Shown: positions 1-5,755 of the stretch, piece after piece
Position numbering within the stretch: the stretch's first letter is position 1
Layout of the letters: each line of letters starts with the position of its first letter
Translations under genes and position numbers: made by a program
Origin: Myxococcota bacterium
GTDB lineage: Bacteria > Myxococcota_A > UBA9160 > PR03
Direction: 5' to 3'
Length of the DNA: 5,755 bases
Assembly: GCA_025453505.1 (NCBI GenBank)
Contig: JALOQG010000196.1
Location: 1 to 5,755, forward strand
The notes under the pieces: model-generated
Told to the model about the DNA's origin: nothing
Databases searched by the model: none
Seen by the model: the letters and a program-made list of their open reading frames with translations, nothing else

Positions 1-823
1 AGCGCCGCGACGATGTCGTGCCGCGCGACGCCGGCGCCGAGCGAGACGAGCGTGGTGCGCAGCCGCGCGTCGCGCGCCGCGCGCGCGGCGAGATGCGAGA
101 AGTGCGTGATCTCCGCGCCTTCGAGGAGCAGCTTCACGTGGTGCAGCTGCGCGTTCTCGCCGACGCGCACTTCGCCGAGCGCGTTGGTCCAGTGCGCACC
201 CGGTCCGATGCTCACGTGGATCTCGTGCAGCGTCGCGCGCGAGCCCGGCTCGAGCACGACCGCGAAGCGCGGGTGCGCCGCCGCGGGCGCGGCTTCGGGA
301 ACCGACACGAAGACCAGCTCGATCGGGGTCGCCGCCGCGTGATCGCGCGGGATGCGCACGAACGCGCCGTCCGGTGCGAACGCGCGCGCGAGCTGCGCGA
401 AGGCGCGGCCGTCGAAGATCTCTTCGCGTGCGCCGAACGGTTCGAGTACGGCCGCGTCGTCGGCGAGGAGCCGTGCGAACGGCGCCAGCGTGAGCGCCGA
501 GCCGGCAGCCGCGAGCGCGGAGAGATCGGCCGCGAAGCGTCCGTTCACGAAGACCATGCGCGGCCCTTCGCACGGCGGAAGTCCCGCGGCGCCCAGCTGC
601 GCGGGCGAAAGGGCGGGCGTCGCAGCCGGCCGCCACGCGTGCTTCGCGATCACCGCGGGGTTCGTGTACTTCCACTCTTCGTCGCGGCGCGTCGGGAAGC
701 CGAGCTCCGCGAAGCGCGCGATCGCGCTCTTGCGCGACGCCTCGAGCCAGCCCGGCTCGCCCGCGCGCGTGGCCGCGGTCGCGGCGAAGAGCTCCGTCCA
801 GTGGCGCTCGGGAGACGCGTCGC

Positions 824-827
<4 letters not shown>
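1..827 (-). CDS. sufD: SufD, Fe-S cluster assembly scaffold subunit (partial, 3' end outside window)
   Basis: SufD pairs with SufB to form the scaffold of the cytosolic SufBC2D complex, where Fe-S clusters are built. Reading from the ATG at 827 gives 275 open codons to the window edge with no stop, so the C-terminal third or so is missing. Visible family marks are the SufB/D N-terminal motif RRDEEWKYT (about residues 47-55), MVFVNGRF (91-98) and the entry into the beta-helix core with HPRFAVVLEPGSRATLHE (185-202). The start is fixed by a 4-nt ATGA overlap with the sufC stop. No strong Shine-Dalgarno is visible, so translation is probably coupled to sufC. The conserved C-terminal His region of SufD lies outside the window and cannot be judged. 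SufB is the alternative family member, but a full SufB is already present upstream and the N-terminus is of SufD type. Identity is confident from motifs plus operon position. Confidence 0.93.
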
Positions 828-1603
<776 letters not shown>

Positions 1604-1605
1604 CG

Positions 1606-3037
<1,432 letters not shown>

Positions 3038-3048
<11 letters not shown>

Positions 3049-3484
3049 GGATGCGCTCCTGCGGCAGGGGGTAGAGAGTGGGAGGCGGCGGTCCGACGAG
3101 GTCCGAGAGCCGTACGTCCGCGAGCGACTGCCGGACCACCCGGTTGATGCGCTGCCACGGTGCGCGCACGCGGCAGCTCGCCTCGCGCTCGCACGAGCCG
3201 CTGCCGCACTCGGTCAGCGCGATCGGGCCTTCGAGCGCGTCGATCACGTCCACCACCGAGATCTCGGCGGGCGAGCGCGCCAGCGAGTAGCCGCCCTTCA
3301 CGCCGCGGTGCGAGGCGAGGAAGCCTTCGCGCGCGAGCACCTTCAGGATCTTCGAGACCATCGGCAGCGGCAGGTGCGCCGATTCCGCCAGCTCGCGCGC
3401 ATTGGTGTGCCGCGTGGGATCGCCGGCCGCGAGGTGCGTGAGCAGCACCAGGCCGTAATCCGTGACGCGACTCATGCGCAGCAT
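3038..3484 (-). CDS. Rrf2-family SUF operon transcriptional regulator (IscR-like)
   Basis: A 148-residue Rrf2 winged-helix DNA-binding protein that most resembles the SUF-linked regulator subgroup known from Xanthomonas-type operons. The N-terminus MLRMSRVTDYGLVLLTHLA fits the family start. The helix-turn-helix spans about residues 29-50, with PMVSKILKVL as recognition helix, followed by the wing RGVKGGYSLAR (60-70). A cysteine cluster C93, C98, C104 matches the Fe-S ligand region of IscR-type proteins, although IscR has CX5CX5C and this one CX4CX5C. A conserved Trp (W110) follows in RAPWQRIN. A GGAGG 9 nt before the ATG at 3484 supports that start over the Met three codons later. The gene opens the operon and overlaps sufB by 11 nt. 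Expected role: sensing Fe-S status and repressing the suf promoter just upstream. Cluster binding and sign of regulation are inferred, and the Pro-rich tail (132-141) looks variable. Confidence 0.93.
3056..3060 (-). promoter_or_regulatory. Ribosome binding site for sufB
   Basis: AGGAG on the minus strand, 7 nt before the sufB ATG and wholly within the 3' end of the Rrf2 regulator gene. It fixes the sufB start and implies that sufB is translated from a site embedded in the preceding coding sequence. Confidence 0.75.
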
Positions 3485-3493
3485 GCGGGGGAT

Positions 3494-3498
3494 CCTCC
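3494..3498 (-). promoter_or_regulatory. Ribosome binding site for the Rrf2 regulator
   Basis: GGAGG on the minus strand, 9 nt before the ATG at 3484. It decides between the two candidate Met codons (residues 1 and 4) in favour of the first. Confidence 0.75.
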
Positions 3499-3518
3499 GG
3501 TCTCGACGAGGCCGCCCG

Positions 3519-3547
3519 AAGATAAGGGACCAATTCAGTGCTGTAAA
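3519..3547 (-). promoter_or_regulatory. Sigma70-type promoter of the SUF operon
   Basis: On the minus strand, a -35 box TTTACA (3542-3547, five of six to TTGACA) is separated by exactly 17 nt from a -10 box TATCTT (3519-3524, four of six to TATAAT). It lies in the only substantial intergenic gap. Transcription would begin near 3512, giving a leader of about 28 nt before the regulator's ATG that includes the GGAGG site. This AT-richer patch stands out against the GC-rich surroundings. No other promoter of comparable quality is seen before the operon. Confidence 0.6.
3522..3546. promoter_or_regulatory. Candidate IscR-like operator over the SUF promoter
   Basis: The 13-nt core GACCAATTCAGTG (plus strand, 3528-3540) matches the remembered E. 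coli IscR type 1 core GACTRWWWYAGTC at 11 of 13 positions. The outer arms match only partly: ATA on one side, and GTA then a mismatch on the other, for about 17 of 25 overall. It covers the promoter spacer, nearly all of the -35 box and the edge of the -10 box, where a bound repressor would block RNA polymerase. The natural ligand would be the Rrf2 protein encoded immediately downstream. Caution: that protein's recognition helix differs from that of IscR, and the dyad is imperfect, so a chance match is possible. Confidence 0.4.
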
Positions 3548-3566
3548 TAGAGGACCGCTGCGATCC
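3545..3566 (-). terminator. Weak terminator-like hairpin after the 183-residue protein gene
   Basis: Read on the minus strand, GGATCG-CAG-CGGTCC (3552-3566) can form a 6-bp stem with one G-T pair and a 3-nt loop, followed by a T-rich TCTATTT (3545-3551). It begins 14 nt after the stop codon at 3581. The stem is short and the T tract interrupted, and the tract also overlaps the -35 box. At best it would be a leaky terminator separating the two transcription units. Confidence 0.3.
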
Positions 3567-3576
3567 GGATTCCGGA
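3564..3576. repeat. Perfect 13-nt palindrome upstream of the SUF promoter
   Basis: TCCGGA-T-TCCGGA is a perfect inverted repeat around a single central base, and equally a direct repeat of the palindromic hexamer TCCGGA. It lies 16 nt upstream of the -35 box. The one-base centre rules out an RNA hairpin, so if it matters it would be as a protein-binding site on DNA. No known regulator is assigned. Confidence 0.35.
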
Positions 3577-3580
3577 GAAT

Positions 3581-4132
3581 CTACGGATTCGTCAATGAAA
3601 TCAAACGGATGCCGTCTCCGAGCTGGACCCGGGCGACGGCTGCGCCGGGCTCGACGCGCGGATGGCGGAGCGCCAGTTCGCTGCCGCCGGCACGCGCCTC
3701 GGCGCCGCGCGCGACGAGCCGGACCGGAGTGCCGCTCGCCGGCCGCCACTCGACGGCGAAGCCCTCGATCGCGACGGACGTCACCGCTCCGATCGGCACC
3801 TCGCGCAGCGCATCCGCGAGCAGCGGCGCGACCGCCACCGACTCGACGCGTTCGCCCTCGATCTCGACCGACACGCCATCGAGTCGCAGCGCGTCGAAGC
3901 CGCGGATGCGGAAGGGACCGATCTCGCGCCGCTCCACGGCGGCCGACTCGACGCGGACGTCCACGCGCGCGCCGTCGAGAGTGGTCGCGTAGTGGAGGCC
4001 GGAGGCGGCGAAGGGCAGTCCCTTGGCGGCACGCCCCGGATCACCTCGATCGGAAGCACCCGTTCGCAGCAGGCAAGCGATGCCGAGTGTCACCGCCATT
4101 GCGACGCCTGCGATGGCTCTTCGCACCTTCAT
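3581..4132 (-). CDS. Uncharacterised membrane-anchored or lipidated 183-residue protein
   Basis: I do not recognise this family. The N-terminus MKVRRAIAGVAMAVTLGIAC is a positively charged start plus a hydrophobic segment (about 6-22). LGIAC with C20 fits the relaxed bacterial lipoprotein pattern but has Gly at the usual Leu position. It could therefore be a lipoprotein, a signal anchor or a cleaved signal. The rest (about 40-183) alternates short hydrophobic and charged residues, as in beta-strands: examples are FRIRGFDALRLDGVSVEIEG (72-91) and VRLVARGAEARAGGSELALR. This loosely recalls LptC/LptA-type envelope proteins, and the length is close to LptC, but no diagnostic motif is seen. The start at 4132 is chosen because its ATG overlaps the preceding gene's TGA (ATGA); a Met at 4309 in the same frame would run 180 nt into that gene. 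Only a weak AGGCGG precedes it, so translation is probably coupled. Its neighbour suggests an envelope role. Confidence 0.7.
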   Translation of the reverse strand: MKVRRAIAGVAMAVTLGIACLLRTGASDRGDPGRAAKGLPFAASGLHYATTLDGARVDVRVESAAVERREIGPFRIRGFDALRLDGVSVEIEGERVESVAVAPLLADALREVPIGAVTSVAIEGFAVEWRPASGTPVRLVARGAEARAGGSELALRHPRVEPGAAVARVQLGDGIRLISLTNP

Positions 4133-5755
4133 CGCCGCCTGCGCAGACCTCGACGAAGGCCGAGCACCCCGATCGCCACGAATCCGATGGCGCCGCTTCC
4201 GGGCTCCGGCGCCTGGATGCTGAAGAACGTGTCGTCGCCGTAGCTGAAGGTTCCGATCCAGATCGCGGTTCCTGCTGGGACGACCGGTACTACATAGTAG
4301 TAGTACCACTCACGTGTCGTTATCGGACCGCAGCTTTCCCCAACGGAGGAATTACCCAACCATGGGTAGTTGACCGCGTAGAAGGTGCCGATCAGGTTCT
4401 GACCCGAAGGATGGGGATACCCCGCGTACGCCGCGACGCCCAAGGTGTACACGCGATCGGAATCGCGAGTGTCGACGCAGAATCGCAGGTCGACGGGGCC
4501 GCTGCTCACGGTGGTGTAGCGGTACCACATTGGGTAGCTCCCGCTGACGAACCCCTCGGTGAGTCCACGCTCGATGCGGAGAGCGTCTTCGGCGAGGGCC
4601 CCGCAAGGGCGAAGATGGCCGCCCGCCAATACCGTCGGCGTAACGCCCCCGAGCGGAAAGAGGCCGCCCCAGGTCGGATCGGCGTCACAGCCGTCTACGA
4701 AGTTGCGTGGGTCGTACTCGGAGTCGTAAAGGACCGGAGGCAGCAGCGTCCGCGGTGAGATCGGTGGATTCGGGCCGCCGCCGAGCAGCGCGCAGGGCTG
4801 GAACTGCGACTCGCCGAAGATCTTCGAGTTGTATTCGAACGGCGCGCAGGTCAGCAGCGACGTCCGCAGATCCGCGAGGCGGGATCGCAGCCGCTCCTCC
4901 CAGTCGAGATGTCGTTCACCATACGAGAGGAAGCAGCAATCGTCGCTCGCCCGGATCGCCGCGGAGGCGGACTCGTAGGCGCCGATCGCCGCGAGGAGTG
5001 CGTCGCGCGCGTCGAGCAGGATCGCCGCGCCGTCCGGCGCGAGCGTCCCCAGCGACGGATCCGGATCGAGCACGTTGGCCTGGATCGCGAGCACGAAGTC
5101 GGGATCGAGCACCTCGTCGAGATCGACGTCGAGGTCGTAGGCGTACGAGAAGAGCAGCGCCGCGCGCGCGAGGTGCAGCCCAGTCTCCCACAGCTTCCAC
5201 TCGCCGGCGGCGAACACGAGATCTTCGGAGACGTTCGGCACCGAGTGGTCGAGCGCGTCGAGGAGCTGCACGACCTCCGCACCCGTGACGGTCGTCGCGT
5301 AGGACGGCGACACGGCGGCGAGATCCGCGAGCGAGGCGTCGATCCCTGCGAGCAGCGGACCGGCGAAGAAACCCTGCACCTCTGCGCCGCGCGGCGAATC
5401 GGGCGGCAGGTCGAGCCGATGTTCGGCGTCGCGCGGCGGATCGATGCTGCCGTCGAGCACCGAGCGTTGATCGGACGGAAACGCGAAGAGTTCGAGGAGC
5501 TCCTTCAGCGAGTCGATCTCGCCGGGATCGCCGGCGCCCTCGTCGTCGAGGAAGCGCGCGATGCGCGCGGCGGAACGGAACGCGTGCGCCGCCTCGTCGT
5601 CGTCGGCCGGCGGCGTCGCGATCGCCAGCGTGAAATCCGATTCGGCGCCGGCGAAGTCGCGCGCGAACAACTTCGCGCGGCCGTCTTCGAGCGGTCCCGC
5701 GTTGGAAAGGGCGGGTGCGAGGAACAAGGTCACCGAGAAGAGTCGCAGGCGGGAC
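4129..5755 (-). CDS. Exported PEP-CTERM sorting-domain protein (5' end outside window)
   Basis: The frame is open to the right edge. The GTG at 5733 is probably internal: upstream codons read SRLRLFS, and together with VTLFLAPALSNAG they form a signal peptide with Arg-containing n-region, hydrophobic core and cleavage near SNA-G. Only a few N-terminal codons are likely missing. Counting the codon at 5733 as residue 1, the visible protein has 534 residues. Residues 17-38 are TPR-like; 120-290 are mainly helical with an acidic patch (about 200-227); 395-507 look like a beta-sandwich of the PPC type (MWYRYT, DLRFCVDT, AGTAIWIGTF, FFSIQ). Eight cysteines (266, 267, 296, 314, 349, 377, 419, 468) suit an exported, disulfide-bonded protein. 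The end is APEP (508-511), a short hydrophobic segment (514-526) and an Arg-rich tail, the PEP-CTERM signal cut by exosortase. Function is unknown; surface or extracellular-matrix location is inferred. The stop overlaps the next gene's start. Confidence 0.82.
   Translation of the reverse strand, partial: SRLRLFSVTLFLAPALSNAGPLEDGRAKLFARDFAGAESDFTLAIATPPADDDEAAHAFRSAARIARFLDDEGAGDPGEIDSLKELLELFAFPSDQRSVLDGSIDPPRDAEHRLDLPPDSPRGAEVQGFFAGPLLAGIDASLADLAAVSPSYATTVTGAEVVQLLDALDHSVPNVSEDLVFAAGEWKLWETGLHLARAALLFSYAYDLDVDLDEVLDPDFVLAIQANVLDPDPSLGTLAPDGAAILLDARDALLAAIGAYESASAAIRASDDCCFLSYGERHLDWEERLRSRLADLRTSLLTCAPFEYNSKIFGESQFQPCALLGGGPNPPISPRTLLPPVLYDSEYDPRNFVDGCDADPTWGGLFPLGGVTPTVLAGGHLRPCGALAEDALRIERGLTEGFVSGSYPMWYRYTTVSSGPVDLRFCVDTRDSDRVYTLGVAAYAGYPHPSGQNLIGTFYAVNYPWLGNSSVGESCGPITTREWYYYYVVPVVPAGTAIWIGTFSYGDDTFFSIQAPEPGSGAIGFVAIGVLGLRRGLRRRR
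4132..4212 (-). other. PEP-CTERM sorting signal (27 codons)
   Basis: This encodes APEP, a hydrophobic stretch GAIGFVAIGVLGL and the basic tail RRGLRRRR at the extreme C-terminus. The three parts (PEP motif, single short membrane segment, Arg-rich end) are those of exosortase substrates. The PEP codons are at 4201-4209. Alternative C-terminal signals such as MYXO-CTERM or GlyGly-CTERM have different motifs and do not fit. The exosortase itself is not in the window. Confidence 0.85.

Noticed and set aside
200..227. Possible calcium-binding site in the Asp-rich stretch of the PEP-CTERM protein (residue numbers)
   Set aside because: Asp residues are frequent, but their spacing does not form a convincing EF-hand or dockerin loop, so only the acidic composition is reported.
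4133..4309. N-terminal extension of the 183-residue protein to a Met at 4309
   Set aside because: The extra residues are Arg-rich and overlap the PEP-CTERM gene by 180 nt. The ATG at 4132 directly precedes a proper signal sequence and overlaps the upstream stop.
3595..4758. 387-codon plus-strand frame opposite the small protein and the PEP-CTERM gene end
   Set aside because: Strongly Arg-rich composition without domains. The opposing minus-strand frames have a signal sequence, a sorting signal and coupled start/stop codons.

Overview
The window is a compact, GC-rich stretch (roughly two thirds G+C by eye) with every supported gene on the minus strand, so biological order runs from high to low coordinates. 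It holds two blocks. The right block (about 3581-5755) has a large exported protein with a C-terminal PEP-CTERM sorting signal, cut by the right window edge. A 183-residue membrane-anchored or lipidated protein of unknown function follows it, joined by a 4-nt ATGA overlap. The left block (about 1-3550) is the start of a SUF iron-sulfur cluster assembly operon: an Rrf2-family regulator, sufB, sufC and the first 275 codons of sufD, which runs off the left edge.

Organism: a PEP-CTERM protein implies a diderm bacterium with an exosortase and usually exopolysaccharide. The Rrf2-sufB-sufC-sufD order and the high GC fit a proteobacterial, myxobacterial or deltaproteobacterium-like lineage. The window alone does not allow a firmer placement, and there is no rRNA or other phylogenetic marker.

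The only real intergenic gap is 3485-3580 (96 nt). It carries a good sigma70-type promoter for the SUF operon (TTTACA, 17 nt, TATCTT). A dyad resembling the core of the IscR type 1 operator lies across its spacer and -35 box. Just upstream are a weak terminator-like hairpin, which would partly insulate the operon from the genes before it, and a short perfect palindrome. This arrangement suggests that the Rrf2 protein, which keeps three candidate cluster-ligating cysteines, represses its own operon according to Fe-S status.

Within the SUF operon the genes are tightly coupled: the regulator overlaps sufB by 11 nt, sufB and sufC are 2 nt apart, and sufC and sufD share ATGA. SufB and SufD would form the scaffold and SufC the ATPase of a SufBC2D complex; sufS and other partners would be expected beyond the left edge.

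The SUF part is ordinary and well understood in outline. The less familiar material is the PEP-CTERM protein with its coupled small partner, and the regulatory gap. I see no mobile elements, CRISPR arrays, RNA genes or obvious frameshifts.
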